This document shows, piece by piece, positions 23,346 through 47,945 of a stretch of 64,000 nucleotides of DNA. The stretch comes from Xiphophorus maculatus (lineage: Eukaryota; Chordata; Actinopteri; Cyprinodontiformes; Poeciliidae), in contig NC_036451.1 in assembly GCF_002775205.1 (NCBI RefSeq), positions 24,148,288 to 24,212,287 of the forward strand, read 5' to 3'. Under the pieces are notes generated by a model that searched no databases, was not told where the DNA came from, and saw nothing but the letters and a program-made list of their open reading frames with translations. Both the position numbers and the translations under genes were made by a program. The first letter of the stretch is position 1. Every line of letters starts with the position of its first letter.

Positions 23346-24534
23346 AAAACAAATCAAAGATTGCAGTTTTAACTTGATAAAATGCGTAACATGGCAAGGA
23401 GTTTGAATACGTTGCAGATACTGTAGCCAAAGCTGATCAAATGCCTCACAGCGTACATGTAAGTTAACTTATTAACATTTATTTAACCTCCACAGTATGG
23501 AAAGTGTTTCCTTTACATTAGTGGAGAAAGAAGAAGAAAAAAAAACTACTTGTATTTTGTGTGTGACTCGTCCATTATTAGTATTGATCTGACAACATCC
23601 TGCTTTCTTTTACCCAACATGTTGTGTAAAAGTAGCTCTTTTTATCCCCCTGTTTTGTTGTTGTTGTTGTTTCTCTGTGGTAAGGACCAGAGTTGTGAAT
23701 GTGGAGCGTGTCGTTGGTTTGAGTGCACTTTGTAATCGTTTTTAGTTGACAAACTCCCCGGCCGCTCCGCCGAAACGTCGCCCTCGTCGTTTATGATGAG
23801 TTCAAGGGGTTGTGTAAAACGGACGAGCAGCAGGCCAAGAACTAACAGCAGCCACATGCAGACTGTCTGGATGAGCTGAGATGGAAAATACCTTGAAGCT
23901 CCACGTTTTTCCGTTTCTCTATATTTATGTCTCCGTTCCTCAGCAATCCCAGAATATCTGACGCCTGCGCTCCTCTCCAGAAGAGAGCGGCTTTGAAATA
24001 ATCACTTTACATGGACTGGATCTCCCTCTAATTTATGATTTGTGCACCTTTTTATTTATGCAAACGTGTGTGTGTGTGTTTTTTTTGTTTTTCAATGTTC
24101 CAGACGGTCAAGCCAGGAGACCAGAAGTGAGGGATTATCAACAGCATTATTATCTCTCTACTTCTCCTCATGGCTGCAGTTTAAACAAATAATAATAATA
24201 AGGGTGAAGAATCAAGTGTGGAAATGTGTATTTAATTATTTGCTATGTGTCGTGTGTGTGTGTGTGAGCTTTTTTTATATGAGAGCAAACTACATTTTTC
24301 AAGCCCAGATCAGTGTGTCGACTTGATTCTTTCTTTGGGATTTCTCCTCATTTCACCTGACAACATGCCACACTTTTCCAGACCTAAATGTCCCTTGTTC
24401 ATTTATGTTACATTTTAAGTGTGAATCAAGAACTTCTGGAAACTAAAACAAAACACACACAAAAAAAAACAAGATGTATGGATCGCTAACAGACAAACAG
24501 ATGGGGTTAACAATATAGCAACCTTGGAAGAACC

Positions 24535-24593
24535 CATATATATATATATATATATATATATACAGTATACTGTATATACATATATATATATAT
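24535..24593. repeat. (TA)n microsatellite, interrupted
   Basis: Two TA runs are separated by a short CAGTATACTG palindrome and a TATATACA step. Confidence 0.85.
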
Positions 24594-27500
24594 AAGAAAG
24601 TCATATGTAGCAGAATGAGCAGACACACACACATGAACACCCCATACAGGAGGAGATGTAGGAATATTTTTTTATGTTAATGAAAAGTAAAAAGTTCATA
24701 GCAGGAGAGGAAGAGTGTTTAGAGGAAGAATCTCAGCTGTTACCTTCGTCCAGGAATGTGTCAGAGCTAAACAGAACGTCAGGCCAGACGGAGAGGAAAA
24801 AACTCCCAGAGAAAACATAAACACTTAACAGCAAGAGTGATCAGAGAGCAGATGCGACTCGTTGAAATTCAGCTTATTTTTGGCTCTGGGAGCACATTAG
24901 TTGGTGCAGATGCAAACACTATTTTAGAAGATTCTCCGCAAAATGTTCTTAACGTGGAAGATGTTAGTTGACTGTAAAGGACTAAGACTTTTCTGGTTAA
25001 GCAGGTAGAAAACATTGCAAAAAAAAATTCCCACTATGGTGGCAAAACGGTTTGGACATTAATGCTTTAGCTGAAGATGTCCGACTAGCTGAAATTTCTC
25101 TGACCGTCAAATTAGTGGGTCGATGGAGATAAAAGGGAGATAGATGTGCTTAAAGTCATCGTCTCTTAGCAACGGTTTCCATCAAAGCAAAGTGTGTAGC
25201 TATAATTGTTTTGCACCGCAATGGCCTCGCAGTCGTCATGGTTATAACAACTGACGTAGGACATTTGCAGTTTATTAAGAGCATCAAGCTGAACGACTAA
25301 AGGATTTCTCAAACATGAATCACAGCAACACTCCAGGTATGTTGTTGATGAAGGCATAACATTATAACATGATGTAAAGCTCAAAAAAGTCAATTTCACA
25401 TAATGCTGCCTCTTCAGTCTCCCGTGGCAACCACTCAGCTGTGCAAAACCCCTGGGTGGACATAGCCCCGCCTTCAAAGACGAAGCTCCTCCTATTGCTT
25501 TTAAGTCATATTGGATTTGGATGTATATATACAGCATTTTTATAACAACTAAAGGTAAAATGGTACTATGTGGTTGGAAAACACATAATACTGCCCCTTT
25601 AAGGATTGTGCTCTTGTGCTGCAGAAGCATGTTGCCACCGGAAACATGTGCAACGACTGTTAAGACCAGACTAACATGCTGCAGGAAATACAAGGATGGA
25701 GAGCAGATGAACTCTGCAGAGTCATTTTTCTCAATAAATCCTCCCGATTGTTGCATTTGGAAGACATCTTGTACAGGAAGTCCAACATCGAGGCATCCCG
25801 ATGCCGTCTCTGTCTCACACTCTAACTAGATTTCGAATCAAAAGAACCTCCTCAATGAGCTTCTTGCAACATTCCCAAACTCCACAATCTGGTCCACGAT
25901 GGAGTGGACTGGTGATACCGCAAGAACGGCCAGGAAACGTTTGTGAGTTTCACAGAGTCCTCGTGTCAAAATGAATACAGTTCATTTGAATAATCTATTC
26001 AAAGCCACTGATTTGTCAAACTGTTTAGACGCGTGTTTATATCGACGGTGTCTTCACTCAGAAGTCAGGATGCGAGACGGGTGAGTGTAACGTAATCAAC
26101 GTACTTCTCCTGATGCTGCAGATGACTTGATCTCCCAACAAGCACAAGTATTTACATTAGGTTAAATGGCGGATGACGCGCTTTGATTAATGGGGAATTT
26201 CCTTACTCTATTTATCATTTACAGAACAGATTTCTGGCCCCGTCTCCACCTCTCAAGCTTGTGTTTCCACAGTGCTACTCCGAAGTTTACAGAGATTCAT
26301 CATCGGCATTGCAGATGTCAAATTAATTAGAGGTTTTTTTAATGAATTTGAACTGTTGTTTTTTTTTTTCAGGGTGATCTAGTAATTAGAAATTACACTT
26401 CAGTGATTTCTGAATACATAAATTTGGTGCACAAGTTTGAGCTGAAATATATACATACAGCCCCACCAATGTTTGGGTAAACGCCACATAATACGTCCTG
26501 CCTTGAAAACATGCTTTAATGAGCTTTTAGCATAGTTCTAGCTGAATATTTTACTTATCTTCCTATCAGAACTAGTGGGAGTTCATTTTAATGGATTGTT
26601 TTCTTCCATTAACCTTAGTTTTTAGTCATAATTTTTCAATAGAGGTCAAGGTTGTTACATAATCTTAATGTTGGCCTGTTTTATTCATGCCTAGGAAAGA
26701 TTTTGAGGAGTTATTTTGGACTGCTGTCCATTGGGAAACCCAATCCTGTCATATGTTTTGAAGCATTGGAATAATAGAGATAGAACATTCCTAAACATCC
26801 TTGCAATTTTGAACCCGTTTTGGCCGTTTACACTCCATTTCATCAAACTCATCTCAAAGCCTTTGGTCTTGAAATTTGGTGAGTTTGCTCATAAGGCATG
26901 GGGGACCTAAAGTTATCAAAATCCTCATGTTTCGCGCATGCTGAAGAGGCGTGGCCAGATCCTAAACTTTGACGCTATACTAAAAGAAATTTTAAATTAT
27001 GACAACTCCAACAAAGAAAGTCGCAGAGGGATGAAATCTGCTGTGACTGATCCTCATCTGGTCCCAAACAAAACTCAGTGGTAAAATGGTGACCTTTGAC
27101 CCAAGCCTGGCCTTGTGACAACAGGAGGTGTAACATTTGCTTTGAAAGGTCCTAATTTGACCCTCTTGATCAAATCAACATGATACAACTTTGAAGCATC
27201 AGACATGTTGGATATTAATCCGACACTTAATAGATGTTTACACAAATATTTGTTGAGCGTGGCCTAAGTCATCCACAGCGCCTTCTAGAAGCAGTAAAAT
27301 GGGAAGCCCCAAGTTATGCTTTGGCTGAGGATTATGAAATTCAGTACACATATGTAATTTCTTAAGACCTACAAAAAAGTCTCTTGAAACCATGGTCCAA
27401 ACCTCATAGGAAGTTGGCCATTTTGGTCCAAAGCTGCCACTTACTTAGGGTATAGCTAACCAAACTCATCTCGGAGCTTTCCAAAAAGTTGACCGAAGAA

Positions 27501-28479
27501 AATTTTACCTTGTGTCGAATTCTTGCTTAAAAATAAAATCATAATTCCACCCATCAAAAAGAATGATTTATAAACCCAAATCAAAGACATCCACACTGAG
27601 ACACAGTAAATCAAAGTCTTCCCCTTTCTGAATATCCCTCATTAGTCAAAACAATCCCTTGTAGCTATTAAAAGCACATGTAGCTTCATGGTTGTAATTT
27701 CTTTATAGAAAAGGAAAAAAAATTACACATCGTAAACACATAGACAAGTGATGTTTTGCGAAACAGATTTTTTTTCAAGTACTTTAGAGAAGATGGGAGA
27801 GGGAAAATCGACAGCACTTCCGTCCTGTGTTGAATATAATATGGCACAAGTTTTAAAGTGGGGGGATGGGTAACGGGAGAAAAAAACTTGTTTCTTTTAA
27901 TAGGTGTATTATAAACATTATGCTACAAAAGTTTCTACTAACAAAGACCACATGAACCTGAGAAATGTCATAGGTAAAGCAAGGCAGGATCTAGAACTGG
28001 AAGAAAGTGAACTAAAAGCACTGCGTTAAGTATTTATATATATATGTATATATATATATATATAAAAGACTGGAAACCACTGTTAAATACTCACACCTTT
28101 CCCCTTTTTTTAGCTTCACATTTCTATCTTATGCATATGATTTCCTTAAAATATTACGTTTCTACAAAATGTACATTCTGTTGCTGATATTCATGGTTAA
28201 ACCCATAAAACTGTACAGATCTGTATACATAGCTAACAGTGATTGTTGTGGTCAATAGTAAAAACACTGAGGTTTCAGGCAGACCAACAAGCTTACATGA
28301 AACATGACTGATTACAAAAAACACACACACTCTCACACTCACACACAAAGAGCAATACTTAACATAAGAAGCCCTTAGAAATGTCTCAAATCTGCATTCT
28401 TAAAACATTCTGCTTATTGAAATTGATAAACCAAAGCTTGTGACTTAAAAGAGTTTGACACTGAAGAACACGAAAAAGG

Positions 28480-29764
28480 TAGAGATGCTCCGAGAAATCA
28501 CGGTGACCGGAATCGACACGCTGATCTTTTTTCTGTGAACACACCAGTGTTGTTGAGAACAACACTCTTCGGTGTGCAGGCCGGTGTTGAGTGAAGAAGA
28601 AGTTATTAACGGTGAGGCGCTTGAAATCACGTCAGAGGAAGCACAGAAGTTCGAGAGACTCTAAAGCAAAACTGCATCGTCTGCATGTCGTCAGATGAGC
28701 GTCGGGCCGCGGCGGAGCGAGAGAGAGCAAGACTTTCAGGAAGCAATTTAAAGCTGCATTCTCATGAAACGCATTGTTGTGTATGTGTTAGACGGGAGCG
28801 GATCGATGCTAGATATCGATACTAATATCCAATATCAGTATTGCATCGATACTTTAGTTTCAGATTCCTTCTTGAAATTAGATTTTTGTATTGCAGTTTA
28901 TCAATTCTAACCTAAAAGACTTGCTCTCAAATGATAATTTCTTGCACTTTGTTTATTTAGAAAACAAAGCGCACACATTGTTCTTCCATTGTTTCTGTTT
29001 GTCATGTAAATATGTCATTAAAGTATTTTAAACACTTAGAAACTTGATCAAAATTAATTTTGTCTAAGTTTAAGCAAAAATAATTCAAAGAAAAAAATCA
29101 AAAATGCATAAAGGACAGAAGTTAGATTTATATATATATATATATATATATATAATACCTAGTAAGGTATTCTACTATATCTACTATAACTTATGTAGAT
29201 ATTGAATTGGCATTTCTATCTGCAAGAAATGAGATTTTTTTTTTTCTAAAACAAAAGCTGTTAACAAGCACCACTGATTTCCCTATTCATAAATTTACTC
29301 GGGTATTCGGGATGTGATGGTGAACGATAACGCTTTCGTCAACATTTATCAGTTCTTAGCTGATAAAAAACCACCTTCTAGTGACATTGCCCACTTCTTG
29401 CGTAAAAGCAACATTATCCTTTTCAGCCTTTGACTGTTCTGCGACGGAATAATTTGGATTTGTAAAAGTCGGCATTTTGGAAACCTCAGACCTAAGATAA
29501 GAATGTACCTTCTCTCAGAAGTGCAGAGCCCGTTGTTTCAGGTCATGTTGACCGAGATAATACAAGAACTAAAGGAATTTTAAAGTTAAACGGCCTGTTT
29601 TACAGCAACTGCTCACACACACACATGGTGTGACGTCGCCTCTAACATAAATAGCTTATAAGCAGGGACTGTAGAATGGTTTGGTATATTATACTTAATA
29701 AAGAGAGATTGACAAAAACTGAAGATCAGACATCGGCCACTGAATTCTGATCGGAGCATCTTTA
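28480..29764. mobile_element. hAT-like non-autonomous element with terminal inverted repeats
   Basis: The left terminus TAGAGATGCTCCGA and the right terminus (reverse complement TAAAGATGCTCCGA) are inverted and fit the hAT end consensus (T/C)A(A/G)NG. Similarity continues about 45 bases inward, imperfectly. No intact transposase and no clear 8-bp target duplication are visible. The interior holds a second repeat rich in ATCGATACT (about 28800-28930) and a TA microsatellite. Confidence 0.6.
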
Positions 29765-30257
29765 CCGATGAGAGGCAACTTCGAACCCGCTAAGATACAA
29801 TAATATAGTTAATAATTCCAAAACCGTCCAACTCAGTTAAAAAAAAAAAAATAGATAACGTTATTCCTGGCAATGACACTGACAGTCTGTGAAAATGTCT
29901 GTCTGCACAGCGCAGCATCCTTCAGGCAGATGATATACTTTTAGGCAGATGAGTAGGGAATGAAAATAACTAAAGCAACAGTACAGATACAAGCAAAGAA
30001 ATTCTCTTCTGACGAACGTTTCATGTTTGCCTTTTCTCAGTATGCGAATCCTTTCTCATTAGGTAGAAATTCGACAGTAATAATAAGAATAAAAAAAAAA
30101 ACATTCTCCATCTTTGGGGATCCAAAAATCAGGATCAAAACATTTCAGCTCCTTTACAAAAAGAATAAAAAAGGGGAAAAAAGTCGTCCTTGTGTGATGC
30201 GACGTAAACACTACAGGGATCACTCTTGCTTTGGGATTTCTTAGAAGTCAGCGTTTG

Positions 30258-30263
30258 TTTATT
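30258..30263 (-). promoter_or_regulatory. scml2: Candidate SCML2 polyadenylation signal
   Basis: The complement reads AATAAA, about 285 bases beyond the SCML2 stop codon. Later hexamers on the minus strand mean that a longer 3' UTR is equally possible. Confidence 0.35.
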
Positions 30264-30546
30264 AGACTTAAACAGCTTCTTATTCGCCGATGAGGGGGGA
30301 TGAGGTAATGCGTCAGCGATGCACGGCACACTTTTTTCTTCTTCTTCTTCCCCCCCCCTAAACTCCTGCTCTGGAAGTCGCGTTGAAGTAGTAACATCGA
30401 AAAGTGCCCCCTCTCCTCCAGGAGGAGTCTAGTGTAACATGTAACCCCTGTGTGGCCCCATGAGTCAGGATCCAGAACCGCTGGCTCTTTCTGGGCTTAT
30501 TGCTCACAGTTCTGATAGAGAATCACGGCCGCCCAGGCTCCTCTCT

Positions 30547-42021
<11,475 letters not shown>

Positions 42022-42043
<22 letters not shown>

Positions 42044-42104
42044 GTTGACGGATGAGGATGCCGTTAGGACGATAAACGGGGTGCGGGATGTTCACCCAGT
42101 TTGT
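42022..42104 (-). CDS. scml2: SCML2 exon with start codon; GC donor; 5' UTR 42044-42104
   Basis: The ATG (42041-42043) opens MGKTPLK, and human SCML2 also starts Met-Gly. The exon must end in phase 1 to join exon 2. The only fitting donor is AAAG|GCAAGA, close to the GC-donor consensus. An acceptor GATTTTCGCAG at 42105 onward shows that this is not the first exon. Bases 42044-42104 are leader. Confidence 0.78.
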
Positions 42105-42169
42105 CTGCGAAAATCTAAAAACACAACAGATTAAAATCAGAGATGCTTAATGCTTCAAATCAAATTCAC

Positions 42170-42690
42170 CATCCGAATTTCAAGGTGCGCAATGTCGCAA
42201 CTGCAAATGCTTTTGCGAAAATGCAATAACGAGAGGTACACTGCGTTGATGTTTATCGTCAAGTGGACAAAACATGGTGCAAAAGTAGCATCAGCAAGAA
42301 CTGGACATCTTTCCAAAATGGATGAAAAGACAGGAAATCTGTCAGGAAAAGTCCAACGAAGTCTCCAGTGAGACTAAATGAGCTGCAAGAACGTCTGGCA
42401 AATATTGGCTGTTTCACATGACAATTACCTGTTTTTCCTCGCATCTCTGGAGTCTGGTTTCGGGAACAACCAACCTTGGTTAAATTTGCAAATAATAATA
42501 CAAAATCTCATTTGAAGTCTCCTAAAGCTTGTGGGAAAATGTGAAGCTACTCCTGGATGTTATGGCCACAAACAGCACATTAGGTAAAAAAAAAACCCAC
42601 GCCCACATTTTGAAGCACGGTGGTGGTAGAATATTGCTTTGGGTTTGAACCGCTGCTAATGCCTGTCAATTTCTGCTGGAAAAAAAGAGC
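42170..42690 (+). mobile_element. Tc1-like transposase remnant
   Basis: It contains CAAGAACGTCTGGCAAATAT, CTCCTGGATGTTATGGCCAC and AAGCACGGTGGTGGTAGAAT, fragments of the Tc1-like family in order, with many indels. It lies in the SCML2 5' intron. Confidence 0.55.
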
Positions 42691-43924
42691 GTAATATGAA
42701 CTTATAATAACGTTTTGAAATAGAGCCCAGAACTGAATCAGAGAGGATATCTCTGATTCGAAATGACTGGAAAATGTAATAAAATCTAAAAAAAAAAAAA
42801 AAGTGGTTCAACAATGTATTCGTTTATACAATTCAGCCAGCAGTTCAATTAAGTCACACATATCAATTAAGTCACACATAACTGAAAATACTTAACTTGA
42901 TGTTATTTTTTTTTACATCACAACAACTTGAAAAAGGGGAGGGAAGATTTTTTTTACTTCCACTGTAAATCTAATTAAACGCAATTATCTAAAAAGTTAT
43001 TATTAAAAATAATAATTTTTTTTTTTTTAAGTATAAATGTGACGCTACAGTAGTGTGGTTTTCCAGTAACCCACTCCCACTCAGACAGGAAGCGTGAAGC
43101 GGACCGGGTTTTTTTTTTTTCACGAGCTCCAGAAGCCAGGCCCGTGGGGTGTGCTGGGGCTGCCCTCCACTCTGTGTACATTCCCTCAACTTTTCCATGT
43201 TTCAGTGAATGCAACTCTCCTCTAAGACCAAAAATGTCACAACAATGTCTGCTGAGAATAAAAATAATAAAAGAATCTACCAACTACTAAAGTTACGCAT
43301 CTATTTCTTTTAGAAGAAGAAGAAAAAAAGCTAAATATTTCACGTTGAAGGTAACCAGACTTTGTATTGATTTTTTTTTTTTAAAGTAAAATTCATATTA
43401 CTGATATCTAGGTACACTGTTATTACTAATATTAGTAGCTAAAGTTACAACATAACCGAAACATTTCACCACGTAGAAAATCACTATTTGGGTTTGGCGT
43501 TTCACAATATTTAACTCCCAAACTTGTTGTTCCTTGTCCACCTTCGGTGTGTGTCTCCCATCAGCAGCCTTCCAGTGTTTACTTGGTACCAGCCAACGGG
43601 AGTAAATATCGAGACGGGTTTACTTTCAATTAATCATTGCGCTAACATTTATTTCTGCATCACATTTGTGCTTCTAAAATATGTAGACGACGCCAACATG
43701 AACCACTTGCAGGTAGTAGTCTGGGCCCAATGTTGACAACTGGAAGCGCTCAGTTGGCTAGCCACGGCCGCTGGCTAATAACTGGGCAGGCTAACCTTAG
43801 CCTTAACCTTCTTACAGTAGTTTCTTCCACATCATGAAGCAGAATTACATGTTTTTGGACTCGACTAGCGCGAAGTTTAAATGTTCTTAAAATGTATATC
43901 ATTTACTTTAACGAACGAACTTAC

Positions 43925-44100
43925 AAGTGCCGTCTTTTTTTCGACTGAAGATCCACTTTTTTCTATTCGTCAGCTGCCATTTTTCGCAAATGTAGTGTAT
44001 GCTTACACGCATGTAATTTATGCCGAAGATAGTATTGTGGCGAGGAGGAGTCGCGAGACGAGTAAGTGGACGACGCTGTGCTCAACAAGGAGCTTCTCTA
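43925..44100 (-). promoter_or_regulatory. scml2: Candidate SCML2 non-coding exon 1 and promoter
   Basis: On the minus strand a strong donor GTAAGTTC follows GACGGCACTT at 43925. Upstream (44040-44170) is locally CpG-rich and contains NF-Y-type inverted CCAAT sequence (CTGATTGG near 44164, ATTGG near 44106). The exon start is arbitrary. A second possible minus-strand donor lies near 43813. Position and strand fit SCML2. Confidence 0.35.
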
Positions 44101-45725
44101 CGCCAATAAACACGTGTGTTGTTCACGAGACTGTCCAACCAGAGAAAGGTTTACTCAACTTATCCAATCAGCGTCTAGACTGACGCCAGGCGAACTTTTG
44201 GGATGCGATAAATAAATTGGAGTTATCCATCTTTCTTCGGTATTTTTGTATACAGGATCTTTGTCATGGATTCTCCTGCTGTGGTTCAAAACAGAAAAAA
44301 AAGGAAACATGGATGTAAATTACATTTTGGTCATTTTAACAACATCTTTGTGAATGAAAAAACTCCTAATAATTGCGCTGCTGAGGAAATACGTCACGTA
44401 ACGTGATGGAAATTACATAACTCGTAAAAGTTGAACAGTTATCTAAATAAAAAAATATAAACCCCCACACAATACATTTTAATAATATAAAACAGATATT
44501 TGTTTTGTCTTTGGGAAACATTAAGCTTATGGAAAAACATGTGCTAAGCAATCACACTCTGTATAAGAACATAGTGGTTACATTTCAACAGTGAATGGTA
44601 AAGTTTCCACAGGTCACAGTGCAAACTTTCATTATTATAAGAGCTAACGGTGCGTCATCACATGAACCAATCTGCAAATGATTCATAATCCAAGTCCGGT
44701 TTCTATTCAGACTGCCGTGTTTTCCCCACCCACCTTTTTTTCCGCAGGAGTTTACATTATCTACCCTACGCTATTAATCAACATGATAAGTCAAACTGAT
44801 CAGTTCAAATCTGCGGCTGTCTTTTTATAATAATAAACAAATAGCCCACAGCAAAGCGAAGACTCATTTCTCAGAAATCTATTACTGTTTGTAAAGGAAA
44901 TTGACACAAAACACAAACTGGCAGTAATACAAGTTGCAACAATATATTTTCTCTCATATGTATACCATGCTAAGTTAAACCACAGTTTTACAACACAAAA
45001 ATGTGTTTTACTCGATGCATTTTTCTACAACTCTATTGTGTTATATTGTTGTCAGTTTTCTGCAGTTAAAATACCTGCCTGTCAGATTTTACTTTTGACT
45101 ACCCTTCTGGCTAATCATTTGCTATTTAATTTCTTTTTCTAATAATTTATTGAATTTAAATGTAATTTAACTGTATTTGAGGTTACCTCTATCATGATTA
45201 GCAGCAAAATAATGCAAAAAATAAAAAAATAAAAAAATCCATGCATTATTGATTGTTTGTACCAATCAAACAAGTTTTTGTTTCTCTATTGTTAATAGCA
45301 AAAAAAATAATAATAAATAAATAAAAATAATTTAAAAAGATGTTATCGGTGATGTACTTTTTTTAATGTACTTGGATGAAGTGGTGATTGTTTCACTGGA
45401 CGTTGTACATTTTCGTCTTGCTGCATTCCCTGCAGGATATGATGGCTGAATTTTTTCATGATTTTTCTTCTCTTTTTTTTTTAATCATTGCGGTAAAATG
45501 CTTTTTCATCCTCAGCAAAGCTTTAGAATGTGAAATTTGTAGAATGTTGACAAAAACACTCCTAAAATGGACATTTTCAAGCATCAACTTTGTTTTTTTT
45601 TTTTAAAGTTTTCGTTTATTTTTCAGTGTAATCTCTGCTACTAGATGAAGTCAACAGGACTTCACTGCAAAATTTCCTAAATTTCCAACATTGGATGTTT
45701 TGTATATAAAATGTTAGACTGGTTA

Positions 45726-45810
<85 letters not shown>

Positions 45811-46849
45811 AGTATGTAACAAAAATGCACACAAAAAAACCACCATTAGTTAAATGGGTTTTTTTTTTTATGACTTTGCAACAATTCCTTATACTGTCCA
45901 TGCATGTGGCAACAGTGGAAAGAAATGAAACCTTTGAAACAAGGGATGAAAAACACTTCCAGGAAAACCAAACGTGGTCCATGGTGCTTTTCATTGGAAA
46001 GAAAATCTAAGCCCATAAAGTTAGCAGTGGCAGAACCTCAGTTGACGATCCCAGAAAATAGCTAAATAGAAAAATCACTGGGCCAGTAGATCTATGAGTT
46101 GGAAACCAGAGAAAGGACACACCTTTAGTTGTAGCTCCTGCAATAGTTCTGTCTGCTGAGGGTAAGCAGAGTTTACTCTTTTTTTTTTTTTTTAGCTATT
46201 TGTTTTTATTTTTATCCCTACCAGCGGTATTCGTTTGTACATAGAAGAATTGCATTTTCCCAAACAAGTTCAGCATGGACAAATAACGAGAAATTGCTGA
46301 TTTTATCCCGGTTCCAGTTACAGGTCAAATCCTGAAGGTGGCAGCACACGTTAGGGGGAAATGCTGAGAAAGTTTTCCAGAAAATGCTAAAGTTGGCATG
46401 AGACCTAAAGATAAACACAGATGCTGCAGGGATTTACCTTGCAATTTCCCCGACTCTTAACAACAACTGGGAAGTTCTGCCTATTCACATTTATGAGCTC
46501 GGCATCGATTTAGTGTGACTGCCAGTCAGAAAAAGGTTATTATACAACATCAAATCTTCATAGAGCAGGCCGTAGATATGGGGGGCAAGTAAATTGTTAT
46601 TACGCCATCACAAACACCTGCCCCTGTCTTTTGTCGTGTTTTATTTCACGCCGAAGGAATTTATGGCCCCCCACATTTTTTTTTTATGATATACTTTCCC
46701 TCTAGCTACAAGCCCTCGGTAATGACCCCTGGATGAATTATGCTATTACCACAGTGGACGCAGGGTGTGATTTTGTGAATTATGTAATAGAGGATTCGGA
46801 ACAATCATTTCCCACTTCACACGAAACACCCTCACAGACCGCAACACAG
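44101..46849. other. Intergenic region between divergent SCML2 and CDKL5
   Basis: It is AT-rich with an ATT microsatellite at about 45728-45809 and several A/T tracts. The block at about 46480-46800 is less repetitive, with TAAT-type homeodomain-like words, and could be conserved regulatory DNA. No exon or RNA gene is supported. Confidence 0.5.
45728..45809. repeat. (ATT)n microsatellite
   Basis: About 27 uninterrupted ATT units. They generate spurious poly-Ile, poly-Asn and poly-Leu open frames. Confidence 0.95.
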
Positions 46850-47147
46850 TTCTTTCCCCCTCTCTCCCCGTGAAGCCGTACCTCTCTCTCTGATTGGCCC
46901 TCGCAGAGGGGGCGTGCGCGTAAAAAAAAAAAAAAAAAAAAAAAACAAGCGCTCGGGCGTCTCTCATTGGTCGACGGCGGCGCCCATCAAAGCTGTTGCC
47001 TGGGCGATGCGCTTGCAGCTTGTCAACCTGCAACCGCACGATCCAGTTACTGTAGCCGCTTGCTGCAATGAAAACATCGTCGTTGGTGGGTGGATGTATG
47101 TCTGGGCCCGGTTCCGTCATTTTTTGCCCCCCAGAACCACTGACTGA
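46850..47147 (+). promoter_or_regulatory. cdkl5: Candidate CDKL5 promoter and non-coding exon 1
   Basis: This is the most CpG-rich stretch upstream of CDKL5 on the plus strand. It has two NF-Y-type ATTGG boxes (TGATTGGCC near 46892 and TCATTGGTC near 46965), a 23-base A tract between them, and a strong donor CTGA|GTGAGT at 47148. The CDKL5 coding exon 1 starts with an acceptor at 52479, so an upstream non-coding exon is required. The transcription start is not defined. Confidence 0.5.
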
Positions 47148-47221
47148 GTGAGTAGTTTCTGTTATCTTATCCAGACGAGACTTGTCAGCTCTTTGCGGAG
47201 CGAGAATATTTTAAATACCAA

Positions 47222-47253
<32 letters not shown>
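47222..47253. repeat. Poly(A) tract
   Basis: A run of about 29 A residues lies just downstream of candidate CDKL5 exon 1. Confidence 0.85.
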
Positions 47254-47256
<3 letters not shown>

Positions 47257-47784
47257 AAAGCTTGTGGTTTGTTTTGGGCTAATTTGTTGTAATGTATGTT
47301 TGAGGGAATCAGAATGGACACAAGTGGTTCTGTGAGAGCCCAATTAGAGCGCGACCAGGTTAGAAAGCTGCTAATGAGGCACTTCATATGAAGTTATCCT
47401 GACACCCACTGTCTGTTTGACTTGTTGGATTTGTTGCTCTGCATTAAAAACGAGGCTGCTACATTTATCCTGTGGGCAGTTGCTGCTAACACACATAACA
47501 CCGCACAGGCTCCCACACACAATTTGCCCTGATGTTTAGCGCGTTGAGAATGATGGGAAGGCGTCGGGACGAGTCCGTGTGAAATACGAGTACTTGTTTT
47601 TCTTATATCTTCATCATTATGTTCCATTTGTGTTCCACGTTCGTGGAGCCTCCGAACAAATATGTTGTGACGTTGTTATACAGAGAGAAACACTCATCAG
47701 TTTGGCTCAATTTTAATGAGCACAGGTCCACTTCGGCGTATTAGGACGTTTACGGCGTCCTAATAGTGCCAACATTTTTACAAC

Positions 47785-47861
47785 ACTTTTTACAGTGCCT
47801 TTGCAAAACTATTCCCACCTTTTAATCTGTTAAATATTATGTTATTTTACAACTACTACTT

Positions 47862-47945
<84 letters not shown>

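Larger units (their letters stand above)
23346..30240. other. Intergenic region between converging RAI2 and SCML2
   Basis: No exon or RNA gene is supported. Contents are a TA microsatellite (24.5 kb), a GC-balanced block at 26090-26350, AT-rich sequence at 26.7-27.5 kb resembling an old dispersed repeat, short TA runs near 28040 and 29130, and a hAT-like element (28480-29764). The open frame at 25166-25756 on the minus strand (196 codons) shows no domain and is probably spurious. Confidence 0.55.

Noticed and set aside
25166-25756. 196-codon open frame on the minus strand
   Set aside because: No domain, signal or neighbour supports it, and part of the sequence looks like dispersed repeat. 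Probably a chance frame.
45616-46010. Open frames rich in poly-Ile, poly-Asn and poly-Leu
   Set aside because: They are products of the ATT microsatellite in different frames.
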